Below, piece by piece: positions 35,728 through 43,965 of a DNA stretch of 64,000 nucleotides (position 1 is its first letter; each line of letters starts with the position of its first letter). The notes under the pieces are model-generated. The model made no database searches. It saw only the letters and a list, made by a program, of their open reading frames with translations, and had not been told where the DNA came from. The translations under genes and the position numbers were made by a program. Source of the DNA: Pseudoclavibacter triregionum (GTDB lineage: Bacteria; Actinomycetota; Actinomycetes; Actinomycetales; Microbacteriaceae); NCBI GenBank assembly GCA_910822395.1, contig OU365335.1, forward strand, positions 310,001-374,000, read 5' to 3'.

Positions 35728-36300
35728 GTGAAGTCCCGCGCCGTCGTTTCCCTCGCGCTCGCCGCCGCCCTCGGGTGCGGCCTCACGGCGTGCAACTACA
35801 TCTCCCCCCAGCGCACCACCGAGTGGTACGCCGCGAGCGACGGCGTGAACCTCGAGGCCGGCGGCCTCTCGCTGCGCAACCTCATGATCGTCGTCCCCAC
35901 CGAGACGGCCTCGCCCGCGGGCGGCTCGACCGGCCAGCTCGTCGGCGCCGTCGTGAACCCGGGCAAGGAGCAGGGCACGCTGAAGATCACGGGCGAGGGC
36001 ATCTCCCCCATCACGATCCAGATCCCGGCGGGCCAGGACCTCGTCCAGCTCAGCTTCGGAGAGGGCGAGTCGGTCCCGGTGCAGGGCTCGAAGCTCACCC
36101 CCGGCACCATGCTCGAGCTCACCTTCACCCCGTCGACCGGCTCCTCCGCCTCGATCGAGGTCCCGGTCCTCGACGGCACGCTCAAGGAGTACTCGACGAT
36201 CGCCCCCACGGGCGCCGCGAGCCCCACCTCGCTCCCCTCGACGACCGCGGGCGCGACGCCCGGCGCGACGGAGCAGGCCACGGAGACGCCGCAGCCGTAG
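35728..36300 (+). CDS. LpqE-like lipoprotein
   Basis: 190 residues from GTG 35728 with AGGAGG upstream. Lipobox LTAC (Cys22), then NYISPQ and a single beta-rich domain (~30-160) with GQLVGAVVNPGKEQGTL, and a Thr/Pro/Ala-rich tail. Position divergent from carD matches lpqE of mycobacteria; assignment rests on synteny and general pattern. Extracellular, membrane-anchored; function not established. Confidence 0.75.
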   Translation: MKSRAVVSLALAAALGCGLTACNYISPQRTTEWYAASDGVNLEAGGLSLRNLMIVVPTETASPAGGSTGQLVGAVVNPGKEQGTLKITGEGISPITIQIPAGQDLVQLSFGEGESVPVQGSKLTPGTMLELTFTPSTGSSASIEVPVLDGTLKEYSTIAPTGAASPTSLPSTTAGATPGATEQATETPQP

Positions 36301-36317
36301 CGATCCGCAGACCAGAT

Positions 36318-36351
36318 GACGAAGGGCCCCGAGCGATCGGGGCCCTTCGTC
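36318..36351. terminator. Terminator between lpqE-like gene and regX3
   Basis: Perfect 15-bp stem (36318-36332 with 36337-36351) with a GCGA loop, between convergent genes. Confidence 0.9.
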
Positions 36352-36389
36352 GTAGGTCCGGCGCCGGCACGCGACCCCGGCGCCGCGCG

Positions 36390-37088
36390 CTACGCCTCGA
36401 AGCGGTAGCCGAGGCCGCGCACGGTGACGAGCAGCTTCGGCGAGGACGGCGTCTCCTCGATGCGCGAGCGGATGCGCTTGATGTGCACGTCGAGCGTCTT
36501 CGTGTCGCCGTAGTAGTCCGGCCCCCAGACGCGGTCGATGAGCTGGCCACGGGTGAGGACGCGGCCGGAGTTCCGCATGAGGTACTCGAGGAGCTCGAAC
36601 TCCTTGAGCGGCATGGGCGTGACCTCGCCGCGGACGGACACCGTGTGGCGCTCGACGTCCATGCGGATGTCGCCGACCTCGATGATGCCGTCGTCCTCCT
36701 CCTCCTCGGCCGTCGCGTTGCGGCGGAGGACGGCGCGGATGCGGGCGAGGAGCTCGCGCGTCGAGTAGGGCTTCGTGACGTAGTCGTCCGCGCCGAGCTC
36801 GAGGCCGACGACGATGTCGACCTCGGAGTCCTTCGCGGTGAGCATGATGATGGGGACCATCGAGGTCATGCGCAGCTGCCGGCAGACCTCGGTGCCCGGG
36901 ATGCCGGGGAGCATGAGATCGAGCAGCACGAGGTCCGCGCCCTCGCGGTCGAAGAGGTCGAGCGCGTCCGTGCCGGTCTCGGCGACGGCGATCTCGTACC
37001 CCTCCCTCCGCAGGAGGAAGCTGAGCGGTTCGTGGAGCGAGGCCTCGTCTTCGACGAGCAGGATGCGAGTCACCCCACCATTGTGCAT
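36390..37088 (-). CDS. regX3: RegX3/PhoP-type phosphate response regulator
   Basis: 232 residues. Receiver with phospho-acceptor D57 (LVLLDLMLPG) and KPYS, followed by an OmpR winged helix with MPLKEFELLEYLM and VWGPDYYGDTKTLDVHIKRIRSRIE. Start ATG 37088 or GTG 37073 (VTRILLVEDEA). The sensor gene senX3 is 66 bp upstream and phoU is divergent from it, the standard actinobacterial phosphate-sensing locus. PHO-box-like repeats upstream of pstS are probable targets. Confidence 0.94.
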   Translation of the reverse strand: MHNGGVTRILLVEDEASLHEPLSFLLRREGYEIAVAETGTDALDLFDREGADLVLLDLMLPGIPGTEVCRQLRMTSMVPIIMLTAKDSEVDIVVGLELGADDYVTKPYSTRELLARIRAVLRRNATAEEEEDDGIIEVGDIRMDVERHTVSVRGEVTPMPLKEFELLEYLMRNSGRVLTRGQLIDRVWGPDYYGDTKTLDVHIKRIRSRIEETPSSPKLLVTVRGLGYRFEA

Positions 37089-37154
37089 ACGTCAGGGAAA
37101 CTCCCGGTGAAGCGGGGTGCGGTCGGCAGGAGGAGGGGTGCGGCCGGGCTTCCG

Positions 37155-38348
37155 CTAGCGCTGCTCGAGGTGGTCGCCGCCCGCGTGCGCGCCCTGCGCG
37201 AGGGGCCGGCCGCCGGCCGAGATCGCCTCGCTCGCGAGCGGGATGCGCACCGTGAACGTCGATCCCTTCCCCATGCGCGACCACACGCGGATGTCGCCGC
37301 CGTGGTTCTCGACGACGTGCCGCACGATGCTGAGGCCGAGGCCCGTGCCGCCGGTGTTCCGCGAGCGCGCCTGGTCGACGCGGAAGAAGCGCTCGAAGAT
37401 GCGCGACTGGTCGTGCTGCGAGATGCCGATGCCCTGGTCGCTCACGGCGACCTCGACCGTGTCGCCGACGATCCGCGCGCCGACGCCGACGCGGGAGTTG
37501 CTCGGCGAGTACTGCACCGCGTTCGCGACGAGGTTGTGGAAGCACTGCAGGAGGAGCTCGTGGTTGCCGACCACGTCCGCGCCGCAGTCGGGGCCGATGA
37601 CGAGGCGGATGCCCTTCGCCTCGGCCGCCACCCGGCTCTGGTCGGCGGCGAGGGCGAGCACGTCCTGGATGTGCACGGGCTCCGCGTCCGTCATCGTGTC
37701 GGTCGACTGCAGGCGCGAGAGGTCGATGATCTCGCGCGTGAGGCGCGAGAGGCGCTGGCCCTCGATCTGGAGCCGGTCGGCGAAGAAGCGCACCTGCTCG
37801 GGGTCGTCGGCCGCCTCGCCGAGCGCCTCCGAGAGGAGGAGGACGGCGCCGATCGGGGTCTTGAGCTCGTGGCTCACATTCGCGACGAAGTCGCGGCGGA
37901 CGGACTCGACGCGGAGGGCCTCCGAGCGGTCCTCGGCGAGGATGAGGATGAAGCGGACGCCGAGCGGCGCCGCGCGCACGCGGAAGTGGAGCGAGGCGCT
38001 GCCGTAGGGGCCGCGCGGGACCTCGAGGTCCTCCGTGACGGCGCCGCCCTCCCGCCGGGCGCGGTCGCCGAGGCGCCCGATCGGCTCGATGAGGCGGTTG
38101 CCGACCTTGACGAGGCCCTTCGAGGCGACGCCGGGCGAGGCCTGGATGACGTTGTGCGAGGGGTCCGCGACGATGACGAGCGTGTCGAGGGCGTCGAGGA
38201 GGTGCTCGAAGCCGTCCGGCAGCTGCGGGTGGGTGAGCGCCCGCATGCGCTCGCGCCGGCGAGCGGAGATGACGAGCAGCCACGCGAAGCCGCCTCCGAG
38301 GACGAATCCGAGGGCGATGGCCGCGACGATCGCGACTGACGACTCCAT
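37155..38348 (-). CDS. senX3: SenX3-type phosphate sensor histidine kinase
   Basis: 397 residues. One TM at ~5-28, a PAS-like domain (~50-140), HisKA with H160 (VANVSHELKTP), and HATPase with N-box (HNLVANAVQYSP), G1 (DQGIGI) and G2 (GTGLGLSIV). It phosphorylates RegX3 when Pst transport falls; PhoU mediates this signal in known systems. Confidence 0.94.
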   Translation of the reverse strand: MESSVAIVAAIALGFVLGGGFAWLLVISARRRERMRALTHPQLPDGFEHLLDALDTLVIVADPSHNVIQASPGVASKGLVKVGNRLIEPIGRLGDRARREGGAVTEDLEVPRGPYGSASLHFRVRAAPLGVRFILILAEDRSEALRVESVRRDFVANVSHELKTPIGAVLLLSEALGEAADDPEQVRFFADRLQIEGQRLSRLTREIIDLSRLQSTDTMTDAEPVHIQDVLALAADQSRVAAEAKGIRLVIGPDCGADVVGNHELLLQCFHNLVANAVQYSPSNSRVGVGARIVGDTVEVAVSDQGIGISQHDQSRIFERFFRVDQARSRNTGGTGLGLSIVRHVVENHGGDIRVWSRMGKGSTFTVRIPLASEAISAGGRPLAQGAHAGGDHLEQR

Positions 38349-38394
38349 GGCGCCAGCCTAGCGGCGCGGCGGATGCCCGGTCTCGACATGGGGC

Positions 38395-38416
38395 GTACAC
38401 CTCGCGGTCATGTGCG
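38395..38416. promoter_or_regulatory. Possible PHO box between senX3 and phoU
   Basis: GTACACCTCGC followed directly by GGTCATGTGCG, two 11-bp units resembling degenerate PHO-box repeats, in the shared divergent promoter region. Confidence 0.35.
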
Positions 38417-38508
38417 CCGGATACGGTGAACGTGCGCTCGCGCGCCGACGCGAGCGCCCAAGCACATCCCCCGGCCGCGCCGCGCGGCAGATTGAAGGAT
38501 CAGAACAC

Positions 38509-39174
38509 ATGCGCGTTGTCTTCCAGCAGGAGCTCGCCGAGATCGAGCAGGGCCTCGTCGACATCGCGGGCCTCGTCCGCGAGTCCGTCGAGCGAGCCAC
38601 GAAGGCGTTCGAGACGAGCGACGTGAACCTCGCCGAGTCGGTCATGGCCGACGACGAGAAGATCGACGCCCGCGCCAACCAGCTCGACGAGCTCGCCATC
38701 GAGATGCTCGCCCGCCAGGCGCCCGTCGCCCGCGACCTCCGCGTCGTCGTCGCCGCCCTCCGCATCTCGGCCTCGCTCGAGCGCATGGGCGACCTCGCCG
38801 CGCACATCGCCCAGCTCGCCCGCCTCCGCTTCCCCGAGCAGGTCGGCCCGGCGAACCTCCGCGAGGCGCTCATCGAGATGGGCCGCCACGACGTCGCCAT
38901 CGCAGGCAAGCTCGTCGACCTCATCAAGTCGCAGGATGAGGCCACCGTCGCCGAGATCAAGGCCGCGGACGACGCCATCGACGCGCTCCACAAGTCGATC
39001 TTCGACGGCCTCCTCGCCGCCGACCTCCAGGCCGAGGCCGTCCAGGTCGTCGACGCGACCCTCGCGAGCCGCTACCACGAGCGCTTCGCCGACCACGCCG
39101 TCTCGATCGCGAAGAAGATCCAGTACCTCACGAGCGGTGCCTGGACGACCGACGAGGCCGAGCAGCAGGCGTAG
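38509..39174 (+). CDS. phoU: Phosphate signalling protein PhoU
   Basis: 221 residues from ATG 38509 (MRVVFQQELAEIEQGL), preceded by GAAGGA. Two similar three-helix bundles, each with the E/DxxxD metal-binding pattern (SLERMGDLAAHIAQ and ERFADHAVSIAKKIQYL). Represses the Pho response when phosphate is plentiful by acting on PstB and SenX3. A strong terminator follows at 39190-39231. Confidence 0.95.
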   Translation: MRVVFQQELAEIEQGLVDIAGLVRESVERATKAFETSDVNLAESVMADDEKIDARANQLDELAIEMLARQAPVARDLRVVVAALRISASLERMGDLAAHIAQLARLRFPEQVGPANLREALIEMGRHDVAIAGKLVDLIKSQDEATVAEIKAADDAIDALHKSIFDGLLAADLQAEAVQVVDATLASRYHERFADHAVSIAKKIQYLTSGAWTTDEAEQQA

Positions 39175-39189
39175 CCGACGCAGCGCTGA

Positions 39190-39231
39190 ACGACGAGGGC
39201 CCCGGACCGATCGGTCCGGGGCCCTCGTCGT
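39190..39231 (+). terminator. Terminator of phoU
   Basis: Perfect 19-bp stem (39190-39208 with 39213-39231) with a GATC loop, 15 nt before the IS insertion site. Confidence 0.9.
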
Positions 39232-39245
39232 GGCGTCGGCGGCCG

Positions 39246-40195
39246 CTAGGGTGTGTTGCTAATGGGTTTCCCGCCACGGGCGGGGCACCCTTTGCTCATG
39301 CGTGAGCGAGACGTGATCACAGATGACGTCTGGGAGCTGATCGGGCCGTGCTTCCCTGCGCCGAAGGGGACGGGTCGGCCTCCGGTGGATCGGCGGCTGG
39401 TCGTGGAGGCGACCGCGTGGAAGTTCCGGACGGGCTCTCCATGGCGGGATCTCCCGGAGCGGTTCGGGAACTGGAACACGATCTACAAGAACTTCGACCG
39501 GTGGGCGAAGGCGGGCATGTGGGCGCGCGTGCTCGAGCGCGTCCAGCAGCTGGCTGACGCGCGGGGCGAGCTCGACTGGGTGTGCTCGATCGATTCGACG
39601 ATCGTGCGCGCCCACCAGCATGCCGCCACCCTGCCCCGCCACACAGGGGGGCCCGTCGAACTACAAGAATCGCGGCCCTGAGCCGGCCGATCACGCGATC
39701 GGGCGCTCCCGGGGCGGGCTGAGCTGCAAGATCCACGCGGTCTCCGACGGGAAGGGCCGCGTCCTGGGGTTCGTGCTCACCGGCGGGCAGGTCGCCGACA
39801 CGAAGCTGCTGCCCGAGGTCCTCGACCAGATCCGGGTCCCCCGCCAGGGTCCGGGCCGGCCGCGCACCCGGCCCGACCGGGTCCTGGCGGACAAGGGCTA
39901 CCCGTCTCGCGCGAACCGGGCCTGGCTCGCGGCCCGCGGCATCAAGGCGACCATTCCCGACCGGCGCGATCAGATCCGGAACCGCCGCCGGCTCGGCTCA
40001 GCGGGAGGCCGGCCGGCCGGGTTCGACCAGGCCGCCTACCGGCGCCGGAACGTCGTCGAGCGCTGCTTCGCCAGGCTCAAGCAATGGCGCGGCATCGCCA
40101 TGCGTACCTGCAAGACGGCACGCAGCTACGCCGCGGCCATCACACTCGCCGCCACGCTCCACTGGCTCAACGACATGTTCAGCAACACGCCCTAG
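39246..40195 (+). mobile_element. IS5-family-type element, copy 2 (942 bp plus CTAG target duplication)
   Basis: CTAG at 39246-39249 and 40192-40195 flank a 942-bp element of the same length as copy 1. Ends are GGTGTGTTGCTAA and, inverted, GGCGTGTTGCTGAA. The right CTAG contains the stop codon of the SMR gene on the minus strand. Confidence 0.9.
39298..40195 (+). CDS. IS5-family-type transposase, two overlapping frames (OrfAB)
   Basis: Frame A starts at about ATG 39298 (MRERDVITDDVWELIGPCF) and ends at 39681; frame B is open to 40195. B is in the +1 frame relative to A. The overlap contains a run of six G at 39646-39651, a likely slip site. The fused product has the DDE triad: Asp in CSIDSTIVRAHQ, Asp in VLADKGYPSR, Glu in VERCFARLKQWRG. 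The TAG that ends frame B is formed by the CTAG target, not by the IS itself. Appears intact. Confidence 0.85.
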
Positions 40196-40512
40196 TGGGC
40201 GGCACCGAGTTCGACCAGGAGAACGCCGCCGATGATGAGGGCGATGCCGGCGGCCATCACCCAGGTGAAGGGCTCCTTGAACAGGAATTTGCTGGCTACG
40301 GCGGTGAGGGCGACGCCGGATGCAGCCCAGATGCCGTAGGCAACACCGATGCCGAGCCCGAGGGCGAGGACTTGGGCGAGGAAGAAGAACGCCCCGAGGT
40401 AGCCGACGACGACGGCGAGGAAGAACCACTTCTTCCCGTTGGTCGCAACCCGGAGGGAAAGGGCGGCGGCGACCTCGAGGATGATCGCGAGGACGAGGAA
40501 CAGCCAGACCAT
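40192..40512 (-). CDS. Small multidrug resistance (SMR) exporter subunit 2
   Basis: 106 residues, four TM helices, membrane-embedded glutamate E13 (LAIILEVAAALSL), signature GVAYGIWAASGVALTA in TM3. Proton-driven exporter of small cations. It forms a pair with the adjacent SMR gene (stop TGA and start ATG share a base), a sign of a heterodimer such as the YkkCD or EbrAB type. Its TAG stop sits in the CTAG used by IS copy 2. Confidence 0.92.
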   Translation of the reverse strand: MVWLFLVLAIILEVAAALSLRVATNGKKWFFLAVVVGYLGAFFFLAQVLALGLGIGVAYGIWAASGVALTAVASKFLFKEPFTWVMAAGIALIIGGVLLVELGAAH

Positions 40513-40859
40513 CAGGCGCTCGCCTCTCGTCTGCGGATCGCGGCTTGAGAGCCCATCTCGACGGTGAGAACGCCGCCGACGATGAGAACCAGTCCGATGA
40601 TCATGATCAGGGTGAGGGGTTGGCCGAAGATGATTGCCGCGAACACTGCGGTGAGTGCGACACCCATCGCTCCCCAGATGCCGTAGGCGACACCGAGCGC
40701 CATTCCTTGACGGAGGACGAGGCCGAGCAGGCTGAACGCGGTCACGTAGCCGACGCCGACGACGATGTACCAGGCGGGGTGATCTTGGGCGGCTTGGAGG
40801 GCGAGGGAGGCGGTGACCTCGCTCACGATCGCTCCGGCGAGCAGGAGCCATTTCTTCAT
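40512..40859 (-). CDS. Small multidrug resistance (SMR) exporter subunit 1
   Basis: 115 residues, four TM helices, key glutamate E14 (GAIVSEVTASLAL), GVAYGIWGAMGVALTA in TM3, and a short basic C-terminal tail. Partner of the next gene. Located 3 nt after the 3' remnant of a tetR gene, so originally a tetR-SMR-SMR operon. Confidence 0.92.
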   Translation of the reverse strand: MKKWLLLAGAIVSEVTASLALQAAQDHPAWYIVVGVGYVTAFSLLGLVLRQGMALGVAYGIWGAMGVALTAVFAAIIFGQPLTLIMIIGLVLIVGGVLTVEMGSQAAIRRREASA

Positions 40860-40862
40860 GGG

Positions 40863-41053
40863 TCAGTCCTTCAACAGGTCGAGGGCGAGCCGGCGAACGC
40901 GGGCGCGTTCGTCAGCGGTGGGGGGGAAGAATTCGGTGGCGTCGGCGAGCCATCCGCCGTCAGCGAGGAGTCGCACCGCGATCAGTCGCGCTCGGACGTC
41001 CGGGGTGAGGTCGGCGGGGAGCGCGAGCCAGGGGGTGCGGAAAGTGTCAAGGC
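40863..41053 (-). pseudogene. 3' fragment of the interrupted tetR gene
   Basis: About 62 codons (DTFRTPWLALPADL ... RRLALDLLKD, stop at 40863) without a start. It is the C-terminal ligand-binding end of the TetR protein whose N-terminus is at 42536-42911. The IS3 element at 41054-42535 separates the two. The joined length would be near 190 residues, normal for TetR. Confidence 0.8.
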
Positions 41054-42535
41054 GGGTGAGACAGATTCCGTCAGGCGGTCTGTATGAGGGCCTCCTGTGA
41101 GTGCTGGTTGATCCAGGCGGCCTCGGGCAGCTTGGGCGCCTGGGGTCGGCGGTGGCCGAAGCGCTCGGGACGGGCGGCGTAGGCCGCGTCCAGGGTGGCC
41201 TGGCGCTGGGCGCGGACCTGCCCGGCGGTGCCGAAGTGGACGCTGGCGGGGGTGTGCAGCCCGATCCCGCAGTGGCGGTGCTCGTGGTTGTAGTAGGCGA
41301 AGAACTGCTCGGCGAACGCGCCGGCGTCGGCCAGGGACCCGAAGCGCTCGGGGAAGACCGGGGCGTACTTCAGCGTCTTGAACGCCGCCTCGCTGTAAGG
41401 GTTGTCGTTCGACACGTGCGGGCGGGAGTGCGACCTGGCCACCCCGAGGTCGACGAGCAGCTGAGCGACCGGTTTGGAGGTCATCGAGGTCCCGCGGTCG
41501 GCGTGGATCGCCTCCGGCACGCCATGGATGCCCATGGCGTGCTCGAGCAGGTTCTTGGCGATCTCGGCGTCCTCGCGGGCCGCGATGGTCCAGCCCACGA
41601 CGAACCTGGAGAAGATGTCGAGCACGACGTACAGGTCGTAGTACACGCCCCGCTCCGGCCCCTTGAGCTTTGTGATGTCCCAACTCCACACCTGCCCCGG
41701 CGCCGTCGCGACGAGCTCGGGCCGGGTCCGGGGCGGGTGGCTCGCCTGCCGGCGCCGTTCCCCGGCCATGTCGTGCTCGCGCAGGATCCGGTGCATCGTG
41801 GACATCGAGCACAGGTAGGTGCCCTCGTCCAGCAGCGTGGCCCAGACCTGGGCGACCGACTTGTCCGCGAACCGCTGGCTGGTCAACACGGCCAGCACGT
41901 GGGCCCGCTCGGCGGCGGACAGCTTGTTCGCCGGTGCCGGCCGCGGTGTCCGTGGACGTGGCGGTGGCGGGTTCTTGGCCCGGTAGTGACTGGCGCGGGA
42001 GCGACCCAGCAGCGCGCACGCAGCCGCGGTGCCGACGTGCTCGGCCAGCCCGTCGACGGCCGGGTTGATCACCGCGGCGACCGCGGCGGCTTGTCCGCGC
42101 TCTCGGAGAGCGTCTCCAAGAGCGCGTGTGCTTTTCCCATCAGGTCCAGCGCCGCCCTGGTCTTGGCCAGCTCGGCCTCGGCCTTCTCCGCCCGGGCCCG
42201 TAGCGCCTGCAGCTCCCGCTCGCGCCGGTCCCGCGGCTTGCTGCCCAGCCCGGACAGCGAGCCGGCGGCCGCGGCCTTGCGCCACTCGATGATGTGGGAG
42301 GTGTACAGGCCCTCCCGGCGCAGGATCTCCCCACGCCCAGAGCGGTCCGCGGCGTCGTACTCGGCCAGGATCGCCGCTTTGAACTCGGCGGTGAACGTCC
42401 GCCTCTTGGGCCGGTCAGCACGAGGAGCCATAGCCCCATCATCGGTGCCGACGTCAGCAACCGTCATCGTCATCTCAGTATTGGTCCGTTCTCGCCCCGT
42501 GCAGTGCGAAGGTCAGCAGTGCTGGTGTCTCACCC
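41054..42535 (-). mobile_element. IS3-family insertion element inside tetR
   Basis: About 1.48 kb with terminal inverted repeats GGGTGAGACA at both ends. It encodes OrfA and OrfB in the -1 frame arrangement of IS3 elements. A flanking target duplication could not be identified with confidence. Confidence 0.85.
41071..42473 (-). CDS. IS3-family transposase OrfAB
   Basis: OrfA (42473-42069, 134 residues) has an N-terminal HTH (RRTFTAEFKAAILAEYDAA) and a Leu-zipper-like region. OrfB is open to 41071 and carries the rve DDE core: Asp in QVWSWDITKLKG, Asp in AIHADRGTSM, and Glu in NDNPYSEAAFKTLKY. The two frames overlap at GGAAAAGC (42131-42138), a standard A-rich -1 slip site. Looks functional. 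Confidence 0.9.
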
Positions 42536-42911
42536 CATCCTGACGCACAGGGGTGAGGCGTTCCGCCCATCGGCGGGTGAGGGTGCGGCGCAGTTTCGGG
42601 TCACTCATCGCAACCAGATCGGTCTCGCTGAACTGCCCGGACAAGGACCAGTCCAGGTACGCGGAGACCCGTTCACGCGCACCCGCGTGGGACGGGGGTA
42701 CGCCGAGCCGTGTGGTGAGCTCAGCCTCCCACCGGTCCAGGACCGAGTCGACCAAAGCCAGCAGGAGCGCCTCTTTGGTGGGGAAGTGATACATCACCCC
42801 GGGCTTGGTGAGTCCGACCGCGCGTGCCACGGAGTCCAGCGACACCGACCCGCCTTCCTCTAGCTGAGTGAAGGCGGCAGCGAGGATGGAACGCGGTGCA
42901 TCGGTCGACAT
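42536..42911 (-). pseudogene. 5' fragment of the interrupted tetR gene
   Basis: Starts at ATG 42911 with a TetR HTH: SLDSVARAVGLTKPGVMYHF followed by PTKEALLLALVDSVLDRW. It runs into the IS3 end after RWAERLTPV, giving a truncated ~125-residue protein that lacks most of the ligand-binding domain. It could still bind DNA but not respond normally. Confidence 0.85.
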
Positions 42912-42920
42912 ACAAGCAAG

Positions 42921-42938
42921 TTACCATCCGGAAGGTAA
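42921..42938. promoter_or_regulatory. Operator for the TetR regulator
   Basis: TTACCATCCGGAAGGTAA, symmetric at 16 of 18 positions, 10 bp from the tetR start codon and 48 bp before the divergent DUF1345 gene. Confidence 0.7.
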
Positions 42939-42985
42939 GCTTTTCTGTGAGGATGTTGAGATCCCCGGACCATGAAGGAGGCATT

Positions 42986-43648
42986 GTGGCGGAAAACCCG
43001 TCCCGAGGGCGCGGTGCACAGCCGTGGGGTGCGTATGCGGTCACCGTGGTTGAGGTGGCGACCGTGGTGGTGGCGGTCGGGTATGTGCTGTCGGGGAATG
43101 TGGGGGTTTTGATCGTCTGGGAAGCGCTTGCGGCCGCGTATCTGATCGGTGGGGCTCTCCTGGTCTGGCGGCAGAGTCTGCACGGTAGGACGGGGCTGCG
43201 GCGGACGGGGGCGCTGGACACGTTGTCGTGGGTGTTGCCGTTGATGGCGAGCCTGGTGGGGGTGAACGCAGCGGTTCTAGCGATCACGATCCGGGTGCCT
43301 GTCGAGGCACCCCGGGGTGAGACCGTGTTCCTAGGCGTCGCCGCAGCAGTTGGCATCATCGTGTCCTGGCATCTGTTGCACACCGGGTTCGCGCAGATCT
43401 ACGAGAGCTTGCAGTACCGGGACCCCGAACAACCCGCGCTCGAGTTCCCCCGGACCGCGCACCCTGGACTGGCTGATTTCCTGTATTTCGCGTTCACGAT
43501 CGGCACCTCGTTCGCCACGTCGGACGCGTCAGTGGCCACGGTGAGGATGCGCTGGCTGGTCCTCACGCACAGCATCGTGAGCTTCTTCTACAACGCTCTC
43601 GTCGTCGCCGTCGCCATTCAAGTCATTCAACAGATCGCCTCCGCCTGA
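42986..43648 (+). CDS. DUF1345 family membrane protein
   Basis: 220 residues from GTG 42986, preceded by GAAGGAGG. Six or so hydrophobic segments, and the family signature FPRTAHPGLADFLYFAFTIGTSFATSDA followed by HSIVSFFYNALVVAVAI. Uncharacterised membrane protein. It shares the operator with the tetR-SMR operon, so it probably belongs to the same exporter module. Its Val and Leu codons often end in G (GTG, CTG, TTG), unlike the GTC/CTC-rich neighbours, supporting foreign origin. Confidence 0.85.
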   Translation: MAENPSRGRGAQPWGAYAVTVVEVATVVVAVGYVLSGNVGVLIVWEALAAAYLIGGALLVWRQSLHGRTGLRRTGALDTLSWVLPLMASLVGVNAAVLAITIRVPVEAPRGETVFLGVAAAVGIIVSWHLLHTGFAQIYESLQYRDPEQPALEFPRTAHPGLADFLYFAFTIGTSFATSDASVATVRMRWLVLTHSIVSFFYNALVVAVAIQVIQQIASA

Positions 43649-43754
43649 CGTGCGGGGAGGGATCAGGTTGATTCGCGGCGGATAACAACGGCCCGGGACC
43701 CGGGGGCGCGAAGGGTGTCCGTGCCGCAGCTCGTCGCAGCGCAACCCTCACCAG

Positions 43755-43800
43755 AACCGATCGCTTTCGGCCCGATCCCTAGGCAACCGATCGTTTTCGG
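43755..43800. repeat. Direct repeat AACCGATCGYTTTCGG x2
   Basis: Two 16-bp copies, 30 bp apart start to start, near the island edge; each half is weakly palindromic. Could be part of a lost recombination or IS end. Confidence 0.5.
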
Positions 43801-43805
43801 TCCCG

Positions 43806-43965
43806 TCACCCTTGGCTGCGACGCTCGGCGCGCAACTCGTCGACGAGGGCCTGGTGCGTGGGGTGCAGGAACAGCACGACGAGGCCTTGATAGTAGCTAT
43901 CCGGGCTGATCCCGTCGGTGAATAGGATTTCCAGCTCCGGCCGCTCGCGCAGCAGTCGGCGTACC
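43806..43965 (-). pseudogene. Truncated C-terminal gene remnant next to gpmA
   Basis: A coherent 52-codon peptide with no start: VRRLLRERPELEILFTDG, then SPDSYYQGLVVLFLHPTHQ and ending ELRAERRSQG. It begins exactly where the gpmA stop codon lies. It looks like the tail of a cytosolic protein cut off when the mobile region formed. The family was not recognised. Confidence 0.45.

Larger units (their letters stand above)
43649..43965. other. Right edge of the mobile region (317 bp)
   Basis: Contains two direct repeats AACCGATCG-TTTCGG (43755-43770 and 43785-43800, one base different) 30 bp apart with CCTAGG between them, and the gene remnant described separately. No complete gene. Confidence 0.5.

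Noticed and set aside
41054-42535. Target duplication of the IS3 element
   Set aside because: Flanks (GGC side and CAT side) do not form a convincing direct repeat, so none is claimed.
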